Source: Moesziomyces globuligerus
Lineage: Eukaryota > Basidiomycota > Ustilaginomycetes > Ustilaginales > Ustilaginaceae
Assembly (NCBI GenBank): GCA_030849465.1
Contig: JARVLF010000007.1
Span: 248,001-312,000 of the forward strand
Length of the DNA stretch: 64,000 nucleotides
Direction of reading: 5' to 3'
Shown here piece after piece: positions 20,850 through 29,404 of the stretch. The stretch's first letter is position 1, and each line of letters starts with the position of its first letter. The notes under the pieces were generated by a model that saw nothing but the letters and a program-made list of their open reading frames with translations, was not told the origin of the DNA and ran no database searches. Both the position numbers and the translations under genes were made by a program.

Positions 20850-20900
20850 ATGCCGCACTCGAAAAGGAGATGCGCGAAAGACAGGGTAAAGAAATGCAGT

Positions 20901-21867
20901 TTATGTAGACCGTGATGCAGGGGCGTGTGGTTTGTGCGAGTGGGAGGAGGATGTGTCGAGTTGTAGAGGGGTGAAGTGGGGGGTGGAGAGGTCGGAGCCT
21001 TTGATGCGGGTGGCTTTGGTGAGGTTGCTCTGGGACTTGTAGATGTGGTAACGATTGTAGAGGACGATTTCGGCGAGTGCGGTGAGGAGGGCGATTGCGA
21101 TTGCCGTGAGGAGCTTTCGAGCGGGGGCAGCGTTGCCGCCAGCCCACCACGCTGCGGTGGCGGTGGCGAGGGCCGAGAGGAGGATGTTGAGCATGACGCT
21201 GAGTTGGCGCTGGGCGTCCTTCCATGCGAGCTCGTCGCTGCGTGCGAGTGCGGTGCGCGAAGCTGCGCCCGCTGTTGTGGATGCAAAGCGCTGGGAGAGG
21301 GAAAGTGTAGGGTCGACTCCTGCGATGTTGGTGTAGGTGGAGGGGATGGCGTAGGCAGCTGGGGTATGCGTGGTGCTGCTCGACATGCGGGTATACTCGG
21401 CGTGCTCCTGTGCTAAGCGGATGGCTGCAAGCGAATCCTCCAACTGCTTTGACTGCACATCAAAGTCGGTCCGAGTCAGTCGCCATGTCAACGAGGATCG
21501 AGCTGAAAAGGGGGGGAGGACTTACTCTGTGAAAGACGGGTTTGGGTGGCACATGAACATGTGCGCCTGCTACGAGGCGGGCGAGCTTTAGCGCTGAAGC
21601 ATCCACGTCCAGACGAAGCTCTGACGTAGATCGAGCCCAGCTAGCGATGTTGATCAGCAGCTTGTGCTCCAGAACGATGCGCTGCTCGGCGGTTCCGGAG
21701 GCGGAGGACGGAACGGCTGGACTTTGCGCCGTCATCTTGTGGTTCTGCTGGACTGGTTGGCTGGCCAGCGCTGCTCGCAGCGACTCAAGCGCGTTGTGCG
21801 CATGCTTCGTGTCGGCAAGGCGCTGCAGGAGGCGCGACGTCGAGGTGGACAGCACGAGGTTGGTCAT
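20901..21867 (-). CDS. VMA12: V-ATPase assembly factor VMA12 (TMEM199 family)
   Basis: A 297-residue ER membrane factor needed to assemble the Vo sector of the vacuolar H+-ATPase. Exons are 21867-21526 and 21452-20901. The 73-base intron starts GTAAGT and ends GTGCAG, between codons. The hallmark is VPPKP at the end of exon 1, continuing after splicing into KQLEDSLAAIRLAQEHAEYTRM, as in Vma12/TMEM199. Two transmembrane helices follow: QLSVMLNILLSALATATAAWW and LLTAIAIALLTALAEIVLY. The C-terminal tail is short and polar. The start ATG at 21867 opens an N-terminal helical region. It is divergent from UPA2, with 1 kb between starts. Confidence 0.85.
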
Positions 21868-22494
21868 GGCGAGTACGCGCAGGCCAGGACGGAGGATCAA
21901 GAGCGCAACGCGAGGAGAGGGTCTAGCTGACAAGGGCCGGAAGTCGGAAGCTGCGCATTTCCTCCACACGTCTCGCGTCCTCGCCCAACCGGCCGAGTGA
22001 AGCAGCCAAGGTGTTGGTCTGCAGCCGACAAGAGGGGGGGCGCGTCCCGCTCGCCGCGTGCCGACGAGCATCTGAAACATGCACCTTGCCGATCCCTTTT
22101 TCGACACTCTGTAGCCCTTTTGGCAGCCGCCGCTTTCCAACCCAACCCAACTCGCCCCCGCTGCTTCTCTGATCCATCGTTTGCGACCATCCAGCCAGCA
22201 GCTCGAGTCTCGCCTGAGCGCGAGCAGGAGACGCTGGAGGCCGTGCGGATGAAAAAAGCGGATGCGGGGTAGCAAAGTCTCGCACCGCGCTCGGATCTTC
22301 CGACAGGTGTAGGTGGCGTTTGTGATTTTAGCGGAGGCCGAGTCAATTCGGCTGGCGTGCGATGCTCGGAAAAGAAAGCTCATGGGCGCGACGTCGTGCA
22401 TGAGCGTGCGTGGGCGAGCGCAAGCGCAGGCGCTGGCCAACTCACCTTTGCTAAAGTCACGCTGCCCCGTCGGCTCGCTTGGCGGCAGCGGAGG

Positions 22495-22553
22495 CTGCAC
22501 CTGCACCTCAACTTGCACCTGCACCTGAACCTGCGCCTGCAACTGCGCCTGCC
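22495..22553 (+). repeat. Degenerate CACCTG/CGCCTG hexamer repeat
   Basis: About ten tandem hexamers of the CTGCAC/CTGCGC type with single-base changes, upstream of UPA2. Confidence 0.75.
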
Positions 22554-22590
22554 GAAGGGCCTTGCATCCACTCCTTCTCTCTGCGAAAGC

Positions 22591-22674
22591 ACACACGCAC
22601 ACGCACGCACGCACAGCGAGCAGTCCCACACGCAACGCTCACCCACTCACCCGCTCACCTGCTCACCCGCTCAA
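22591..22674 (+). repeat. CA-rich and CTCACCCG simple repeats
   Basis: An ACAC/GCAC run (22,591-22,614) is followed by four to five near-copies of an 8-base CTCACCCG unit (22,638-22,674). Both lie in the presumed UPA2 promoter or leader. Confidence 0.7.
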
Positions 22675-22780
22675 GCCAGGCGTGCTTTGCTCCCTTCCGC
22701 TCCGAGAACTCGAGCCATCTCATCACCCGCCTCCATCATACTATCTGCTTCCTATCCCGCATTCCCCTCAGCAGACACAG

Positions 22781-22795
22781 ATGGCCTTCAAGTAG
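22781..22795 (+). promoter_or_regulatory. Four-codon upstream ORF (MAFK-stop) before UPA2
   Basis: An ATG at 22,781 opens a four-codon frame ending TAG at 22,795, 72 bases before the UPA2 start. No other ATG intervenes. It would be read only if the UPA2 transcript starts upstream of it. Confidence 0.4.
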
Positions 22796-22867
22796 AGCTC
22801 TCCAGGTTGAGCGTCGTGTAGCTTCGAGCATTAGAAGCGCGGCTCAGCCTAAACTACCCACACCGCC

Positions 22868-25800
22868 ATGGACTCAAGATCTCTCAACGTGGCTGCGCCC
22901 GTCTTCACCCCGGGTGCAGCCAAGACGGGCGCAGCAGCACGCAGCAGCCTCGCCAGCGCTCCTGAGCCTCCACCATCCGCTCAAGAAACGCCCGGCCAGG
23001 AGCAGCGTCGATCCCCGCATCCCTCCATGCTCGCCCAGATCCAAAATCAGATGGCTCCCGGCGGCGGAGTGCCAGGCGGCATGGTCCACATGAGCGCAAA
23101 CTCTCGTCCATTCATCCCAGGAGGCGCCCCGCAGCCCCTCTACAAGCAAGACGTCCCAATCTCTCCGTATACCTCGGCGCCCACCCCAACGGCGAACCTC
23201 AGCCGCTCGCCCCTCGCAGCTCACGCCCTCGCTCATGGCTTGAATCCAGGCAGCGTCCAGCTCACCGGCCTCCCAGCATTCCTCGCCACCCCGCCCATCA
23301 TGATCAATCCGCCCTATACCTCCGCCTACCCCGTCGGCCCACCTTCTCCACTGTCGCCAGCCGCGTCGGGGCCGCCGAGCCCCTTTATCATGCCACATGC
23401 ACAGCCCTCGCTCGGCCCACCGCGCCCGGTACCACTCATGGGCGCAAACGCGAATCCAAGGAGGGGCAGAGGCCCTCCTCCAGTCACCCCGCTCAAGTCC
23501 TCCGGCCACAACTCGACTCCCTCCATCTCGATGAATCCTGCGGCCTTCGCTGCAAACCTCGCCGCCCTCAAGGCCAAGAAGAAGGTCGTCGTCGCCATCC
23601 CAAACGAGAAGCCTCTGACTGAGGACACGGATCTCCTCGCACAGCAGCCACCCGAGGCTCCAGCGGAAGGCAACAGCGATGACACAGATCCGAGCTCAAG
23701 CACCGAGGCTGCCAAGCTCCGCCACGCTCATGCAAATGCACTCGTCCGCCAAAAGTGGGTCTTGCGTCAGCCGTGGCCTCAGGATCTCCACGATCTCGTC
23801 CCCTGCCTTCAGGTTCCAGACGACGCAACCGTCTCGTGCCAAGAGCATCCCGAGCCCTGGCCGCATTCCATGGGTCTGCCAGACACCATCGAGATCTACC
23901 TCCCGGGCATGAGCGCTTGGGACGAGTATCGCGAGATGCGCTTCGAGGAACAGCAGATGGAGGCAGAAGCTGCTCTGGAGCTTCAGCACCAGCAACACTC
24001 CCTGCCCTTGCTCCGTCCCAAGCCAATGCTTCCCTCCCAGCTCGCTTCCTTCACCCCGGACCACAAACTGCGCAGCTTTTCCATATCCAGTCCCGCAGAT
24101 CCCAACATGGTCTCCTTCAAGCTCAATCGCTTCCTCCAATCGCAGCAGTCCTCCCAGCCAGAATCTACCGCTTCTGCGGACGATGGTGCGGCGAAAGCAG
24201 CCGAAACAGAGCCAAGACCTTTCGCTCGTCTCAACGCCGACCTGCCCAGCCGCTTACGAGAAGCCTTCGCGCGTCGACGTGGAGAAAGCTCAGATCTCAA
24301 TCTTCGCCCGCCATCTAAGCACAGCCACACCATGTCGCTCGGCCTCCCCAGCTCCGGCGGTCCATTCGGTCCAGAGGTCTTCAGCGCTCTCGACTTGATC
24401 CGAGCCAATTCGGATCAGGGACCTTCAAAGCCGCCGTCCGATACCCACGACGCCGAGATGCCTTTGTCCGACTCGGAGGCGATGGCTCAAAGAGCACAGC
24501 CCTACCTCGCAGAAATCGCAGAGGACGATGCAGAGCAGGAGCACGATCACGCCGACGCCGCTGGGGCACACCAGTCCTCAGCCAGCGGCAATTGGAAGGA
24601 CCTCGGCAGAGGCTTCGGGTACGAGGTGGAGCCTCAAGCTCTCGCTTCCACGAGCAAAGACAAGGCGAGAAGTCACGCACGCCAGGCATCCAGGATCTCG
24701 GTCAGCACTTCGCGTCGTGGCGGCGAAGAGAGCGACGCGATCCTTTCCGACGAGGAAGACGTCGAGATCCGCACCAATCCCAGCGAAGACGCCGACGCTT
24801 CGGACTTTGAGGACGACGTCGCCGAGTACGGGCCGGATCACTGGCACGCTCGTCGCGCCAGCGCTCATCTCTCTGCCTTTGGCGATGCTCATGACCGCCT
24901 CGGCTTTGACCAGATCGCAGACGACAGCGACGACGACAGCCTGCGCGATTCCCTCACGCCATCCGACGAGCAGTTCAGCAACCCCTCGGACGAAGAGGCA
25001 GCTCGCGAGGAGAGGATGCTCCGCCGACAGCACCGCGCCGCGCTGCGTGCGGCTCGACAGGAGCGCAAGGCACGCCTCCGAGGTCGGGCCAATACGGACA
25101 ATACGCTTCCCAGCAGCAGCATCGGCGAAGCCGATCTCCACGAGAATGGCCGCTACGACCTCGACGATGAGTCGGCTCATCTTCAGCGTCTCGATCGAGA
25201 CCGACGCCGTGGTTTGGACGATATCGTCAGCAACCCATCCGACGAGGTGCATTCCGACTTGGACGGCTCCGAGACGTTCGGACACTCCAACCGTCACAGA
25301 CAGACAGACGATGGCCCGCGTCTCAGTCAGGACTTCCGCTTTCCGCCGCCCAAACCGCCAGTGCAGATCGCTACTCAGGCTCGCAACAGCAACGGCCCGG
25401 CCACGGCTGGTACGCTCGGCCGTGCTGCGGGTTCCATGCTCAATCCAGGCGCCAAAGAGTTCAAGTTTGGCGGCGGAGCTGGTGCCAGTGCTGCCTCTCG
25501 CGCGGTCTCTGCTCCGGTCTCCAACAGCAACGGACCGGACGGACACTTCCGCCTACCGAGCATCAAGACATCGAGCTTCGGTTCGAGCGCGCTCGGTGAG
25601 GCGGCTGCCAATGCTCCTCATCTCAACGTCGGTGCGCCGTCGTTCACGCCAGGTGCTTTCACTTTCAAGGCGCCCGACGGGGCCCGGCTCGCGCTGCCTC
25701 AAGGGGCGCACACTGCTTCGGCGAGCAATGGTGCCGAGGTGGGCGCTGAGGCCGACGAGGCAGAACAGCGTGAGATGCAAGGACGCGAGAAGCGCACGCG

Positions 25801-28800
25801 CTACGGTCCCATCGACTACAACAGCGAAGACGAGCAGTATGCAGCTTACAGCACCAGTCCGCCTCGGCCCAAAGCTTCGGCAGCGAGCATCGAGGGACCT
25901 CTGCGCAGCTTCAGCACGCTGTCGAGGCAGGGCCCTCCCCCTTTCCTACCGCCGGACTTCCAACAGCAGCAACGCGCCGTCTCGCACGACTCTCGCTTCA
26001 CCGCCGAGGCGCCTTCCTTCGTCCCGACCTGGGCAAAAGGTGCCGCCGCGTTCGGCAGCACGGCAAGCTTCAAGCGCCCGACGCTGCCAGACTGGGCGCA
26101 GCACGCGAACGAGGCGACGGAGCAGGAGGCGAAGCCCTCGATCCGCGACCCGGCCTTCTTCGCCGTCGAGACTCGCAGCAAGGCCATCCCCATCCGACGC
26201 CCAGACGAGGACGAGGCGGCAGAGCCTCCGACTCAGAACGCCTGGGCTCGGGGTGGCATTGCGTCGCAGCGGGCCGCCGCCATGCAGGCTGCGTCTCCAG
26301 CTCAGGGTAGCGCACCCAAGTTTGATGGACACGGCGCAAGTGGTCAAGATGATGGCAAAGCAACCGTCGACACACTGGCCGCCCCGGCTACCTGGCAAGC
26401 GGAGCGGGCGCGCCCCATCCATATCCCGACTGGTCCTCTCAGCTTCCAGTCGTCCGTGGCCGGGTCACTCACATCTGAGGCCGACGCCGGCATCAAGATG
26501 CGCTGGGCACCGCGGCACACGCCGTCCTTCTCTCGCGACAGCATGAGCGTGTCATCGGTCGGAAGACGGCAGCGACGTCTGGACCGCGATCGCAGCCGCC
26601 AAAACCACAGATCCGTCAGGCACGACGACGATGACGACGAGGACGAAAGCCTCACCGACTTCGTGGAGGAGATCGCCGAGCGAGTCGACAAGGCGCTCGA
26701 GGGATGGGCGGGCAAGATCTTGGACGAGGTCACCATCATGGGCCAGGTGCGCCCGCGTCACCAGAACGCGAGGGCGGGCGATGCCGGCCTGGACCAGGAC
26801 AAGATGGTGCACGAGCTGTCGAGGCGCATGGAGGAGGCGTTGGATGCCCATCTGGCAGCCACCTTCTCGTCACACACCCGCAAGATGACCGACGCTTCGG
26901 ACGAGACCCAGACGACAATCCGTCCGGTTCGGCAGAGGAACCCGTCGTCCGACGACAAGCTCGCCTCGGGCTCGGCAGATGCGCCTGGCGACTGGGACTT
27001 CGACTACGTGCAGGACGTCTTGGATCTGAAGCTCAACGAACTGCGCGATCAGTTCAAGCTGTCCATGACCGAGGTGATCGAGAGGCTCGATGCGCGGACA
27101 AGCAGCGTCGCCAATGGTGCTGCTCAAGTTCCAGCAGAGCTCGCCGAAGACGTGGCATCCCGCCTTCTCGAAAGACTTGGTTCGCAGCTCGAGTCGCAGC
27201 TGCAATCTGTGTTGGAGGGCAAGTCTACATCGGACGGCAAGCTCGAGGAAGCTGTGCAGGCCAAGCTGGACGAAAACTTGTTCCTGCTCTCCGAAAAGGG
27301 TGCTGCGGACCGGTCGAGCCTGCAGCACATGCTCGAGGCCAAGGTACACAGCCTTGAGCGTGCGCTGGGCGAGATCGTCGGCTCGGTCAAGGTGCACTTC
27401 GAGACCGCGCTACAGGAGCGTCTGCCTGCGATCGGCGAGGACGTGGCCGCGAGGGACGCGGGCTTGGCGGACAAGCTCACCAACCAGCTCGGCCAGGCGC
27501 TCGGACCTGTGCTGTCGGACAACCGCCGGTTCTTGCTCGAAGATAACCAACGAAACCGCGACCTGGTGCTCGAGTCGATCCCCTCGGCGTCGCAGACGGC
27601 GCAGTCGACGATGCAGCTGCTGGAGCCGCTGGTGCAGAGCCTCAAGAGCGACCCGGTGGACTCGGACGCGCTGGTCACCAAGATCGCCGAGGTGGTAGGC
27701 AAGCAGTCGATCGAGCACATGGTGGACCTCGATCCAGTGCTGGCTCTGCTGGAACCGATCATCTCGAAGCAGGACGACGCGCGTGCATTCTGCAAGAAGA
27801 TCCTGCAGCGCCAGGAGGAGACCGAGCAGACGATCTCGGAGCTCCCTGCAGCCATCAACGCCAAGACAGAGATCTTCCTGTCGAGCGCAGGCGCGACGAG
27901 CGAGAAGCAGGCGCAGATCCTGCAGGAGATCGCCGCGATCAAGACCGCGATCGAGCGCCAAATGTCCGTGGCGGCCGAGGCGGCGCCTATGGACCTGGGA
28001 CCGCTGCAGGCGAAGCTCGAGGAGCTGACGCAGGACAAGGAGCTCCATCGCGAAAGTGCGGGCAAAACGCTCGCCGAGCTGGCGTCGGTGTACCACGTGC
28101 TCAACAGCTCGTACGAAGCCCTGGCGCGGCTCGAGGCTCAGCAGATGACGACGGAAGAGACGCACCGCAATCTTCTGGTGCAGTTTGAAAAGCAGGCGCA
28201 GGAGCAGACGGAGCTGGTGCGAGAGCTCAGGGCAGCCGAAGAGCGTGCGGCGCGTGCCGAGGCGGGCCAGGCCGAGCTCAATGCCCGGTCCTCATCGGCG
28301 CAGACGGAAGCGGCGGCGCTTCGCGAACAGGTCGCGCGTCTGAGCGCCGAGCTTGCATCGGTCAAGGCAGAGAAGGCGCAAGAGAAGAAGGGTCAAGCCA
28401 AGGCGTTGGCAGCGGAATCCGCGCGCGCAGAGCGTGCCGAGGCGGCGAATGGCGAGCTGCAAGCGCGTCTGAGCCGGCTCGCAGAGCAGGCGGGCGTGGC
28501 GGAGCGCGAAGCGTACGACTCGGCCAAGTCGGTGCTGGAGCGTGCGTCGAAGGCGGAGGGGCAGATCGTGGCGCTGGAGAAGCGGCTCTCGGAACAGGAT
28601 GCGAAGCTGGGCAACCTGCAGCAGGTGTGCGCGACGCAGAAGCAGAAGGCGGCGCAGAGCCACCAGAAGCTGGCCGAGGGCGAGAAGCGGGTTGCGGAGC
28701 TCGAGGCCGAGGCGGCGGAGCGGGCCGAGGTGGCGCGCCGGCTGGACGAGAGCGAGCGGCGCGAGGCCGAGGCGCGCGCGCAGCTGGCGCGGTACGACGA

Positions 28801-29158
28801 GCGCTTTGGCGAGCTGGAGCGCGATCTGGTGGAGATCAAGGCGAGCTACGTCGAGAGGGCCGTGTACGACAAGAGCCAGGCGGCGCTGGCGCAGAGCGAG
28901 GCGCTCGTGGAGCAGCTCCGGGCGCACGCGGCGGCCGACGGCTGGGAGGCGGTCGAGACGCCGCGCACGGGCGCCTGGGCGTCGATGCATGCGCCGCGCA
29001 GGCCGGTCGAGCCGGCCGCAGCGCTCGGTGTCGAGGCCGACTCGTCTGGCGAGTGGGTCGAAAGGCCCACCGCAGGAGGCGCTCGTTCGGGCTCCTTTGC
29101 CTCGACGACGGCCAGCAGACGCGAGGTCGAGCTCGACGAGGGAGGATGGTGGTCCTAG
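22868..29158 (+). CDS. UPA2: UPA2, multi-PAM2 scaffold of endosomal mRNA transport
   Basis: A 2,096-residue, intronless protein matching U. maydis Upa2, a core scaffold that rides early endosomes with the RNA-binding protein Rrm4 and poly(A)-binding protein. Four PAM2-like motifs, ligands of MLLE domains, are readable: LNVAAPVFTPGA (residues 6-17), MLNPGAKEFKF (857-867), LNVGAPSFTPGAF (919-931) and FTAEAPSFVPTW (1044-1055). Most of the rest is disordered, with acidic and Pro/Ser-rich stretches. A long coiled coil covers about residues 1,725-2,020 (dimerisation in Upa2). The protein ends EGGWWS, the GWW motif needed for endosomal attachment in U. maydis Upa2. The start is an ATG in good context placing the first PAM2 at the very N-terminus. 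Functional roles are known from U. maydis; the motif positions are read here. Confidence 0.93.
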   Translation: MDSRSLNVAAPVFTPGAAKTGAAARSSLASAPEPPPSAQETPGQEQRRSPHPSMLAQIQNQMAPGGGVPGGMVHMSANSRPFIPGGAPQPLYKQDVPISPYTSAPTPTANLSRSPLAAHALAHGLNPGSVQLTGLPAFLATPPIMINPPYTSAYPVGPPSPLSPAASGPPSPFIMPHAQPSLGPPRPVPLMGANANPRRGRGPPPVTPLKSSGHNSTPSISMNPAAFAANLAALKAKKKVVVAIPNEKPLTEDTDLLAQQPPEAPAEGNSDDTDPSSSTEAAKLRHAHANALVRQKWVLRQPWPQDLHDLVPCLQVPDDATVSCQEHPEPWPHSMGLPDTIEIYLPGMSAWDEYREMRFEEQQMEAEAALELQHQQHSLPLLRPKPMLPSQLASFTPDHKLRSFSISSPADPNMVSFKLNRFLQSQQSSQPESTASADDGAAKAAETEPRPFARLNADLPSRLREAFARRRGESSDLNLRPPSKHSHTMSLGLPSSGGPFGPEVFSALDLIRANSDQGPSKPPSDTHDAEMPLSDSEAMAQRAQPYLAEIAEDDAEQEHDHADAAGAHQSSASGNWKDLGRGFGYEVEPQALASTSKDKARSHARQASRISVSTSRRGGEESDAILSDEEDVEIRTNPSEDADASDFEDDVAEYGPDHWHARRASAHLSAFGDAHDRLGFDQIADDSDDDSLRDSLTPSDEQFSNPSDEEAAREERMLRRQHRAALRAARQERKARLRGRANTDNTLPSSSIGEADLHENGRYDLDDESAHLQRLDRDRRRGLDDIVSNPSDEVHSDLDGSETFGHSNRHRQTDDGPRLSQDFRFPPPKPPVQIATQARNSNGPATAGTLGRAAGSMLNPGAKEFKFGGGAGASAASRAVSAPVSNSNGPDGHFRLPSIKTSSFGSSALGEAAANAPHLNVGAPSFTPGAFTFKAPDGARLALPQGAHTASASNGAEVGAEADEAEQREMQGREKRTRYGPIDYNSEDEQYAAYSTSPPRPKASAASIEGPLRSFSTLSRQGPPPFLPPDFQQQQRAVSHDSRFTAEAPSFVPTWAKGAAAFGSTASFKRPTLPDWAQHANEATEQEAKPSIRDPAFFAVETRSKAIPIRRPDEDEAAEPPTQNAWARGGIASQRAAAMQAASPAQGSAPKFDGHGASGQDDGKATVDTLAAPATWQAERARPIHIPTGPLSFQSSVAGSLTSEADAGIKMRWAPRHTPSFSRDSMSVSSVGRRQRRLDRDRSRQNHRSVRHDDDDDEDESLTDFVEEIAERVDKALEGWAGKILDEVTIMGQVRPRHQNARAGDAGLDQDKMVHELSRRMEEALDAHLAATFSSHTRKMTDASDETQTTIRPVRQRNPSSDDKLASGSADAPGDWDFDYVQDVLDLKLNELRDQFKLSMTEVIERLDARTSSVANGAAQVPAELAEDVASRLLERLGSQLESQLQSVLEGKSTSDGKLEEAVQAKLDENLFLLSEKGAADRSSLQHMLEAKVHSLERALGEIVGSVKVHFETALQERLPAIGEDVAARDAGLADKLTNQLGQALGPVLSDNRRFLLEDNQRNRDLVLESIPSASQTAQSTMQLLEPLVQSLKSDPVDSDALVTKIAEVVGKQSIEHMVDLDPVLALLEPIISKQDDARAFCKKILQRQEETEQTISELPAAINAKTEIFLSSAGATSEKQAQILQEIAAIKTAIERQMSVAAEAAPMDLGPLQAKLEELTQDKELHRESAGKTLAELASVYHVLNSSYEALARLEAQQMTTEETHRNLLVQFEKQAQEQTELVRELRAAEERAARAEAGQAELNARSSSAQTEAAALREQVARLSAELASVKAEKAQEKKGQAKALAAESARAERAEAANGELQARLSRLAEQAGVAEREAYDSAKSVLERASKAEGQIVALEKRLSEQDAKLGNLQQVCATQKQKAAQSHQKLAEGEKRVAELEAEAAERAEVARRLDESERREAEARAQLARYDERFGELERDLVEIKASYVERAVYDKSQAALAQSEALVEQLRAHAAADGWEAVETPRTGAWASMHAPRRPVEPAAALGVEADSSGEWVERPTAGGARSGSFASTTASRREVELDEGGWWS

Positions 29159-29404
29159 AGCACAGGCGGGACATTGTCGATTGCGAAGATGCAATGGTAC
29201 GGTTCTCTTCTTAGCATGATTCTGGGGTAGGGTTAGTGGCAGTGTGTGTGTCGTACTGAGAGCTTTGAAGAAGGTGCAGGTTGACATGGTGGAGTGGGGA
29301 AAAAGTGCGGAAGTCGGGGGTTGGGGGTGTGTTGGAATGAATTTTTAGGGAGGGGGGTGGATATTGTGGTGGGGGGGTGGTGTGTGGAGGTTGTAGGTTT
29401 GTTT

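Larger units (their letters stand above)
21868..22867. promoter_or_regulatory. Divergent region VMA12 / UPA2 with three simple-sequence blocks
   Basis: One kilobase between opposed starts. It contains a CCTGCA-type repeat (22,495-22,553), a CACG/CA repeat (22,591-22,614) and a CTCACCCG-type repeat (22,638-22,674), all on the UPA2 side, plus a four-codon uORF near the UPA2 start. Confidence 0.6.

Noticed and set aside
19044..20858. A 600-codon open frame opposite the DUF89 phosphatase gene
   Set aside because: Composition (Arg, Leu, Val, His) is typical of antisense in GC-biased codons; the sense strand has clear catalytic motifs and a valid intron.
24528..26546. A 670-codon frame overlapping UPA2 on the same strand
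   Set aside because: It is a +1 frame shadow rich in Arg/Ser/Thr; the UPA2 frame has PAM2 motifs before, within and after it.
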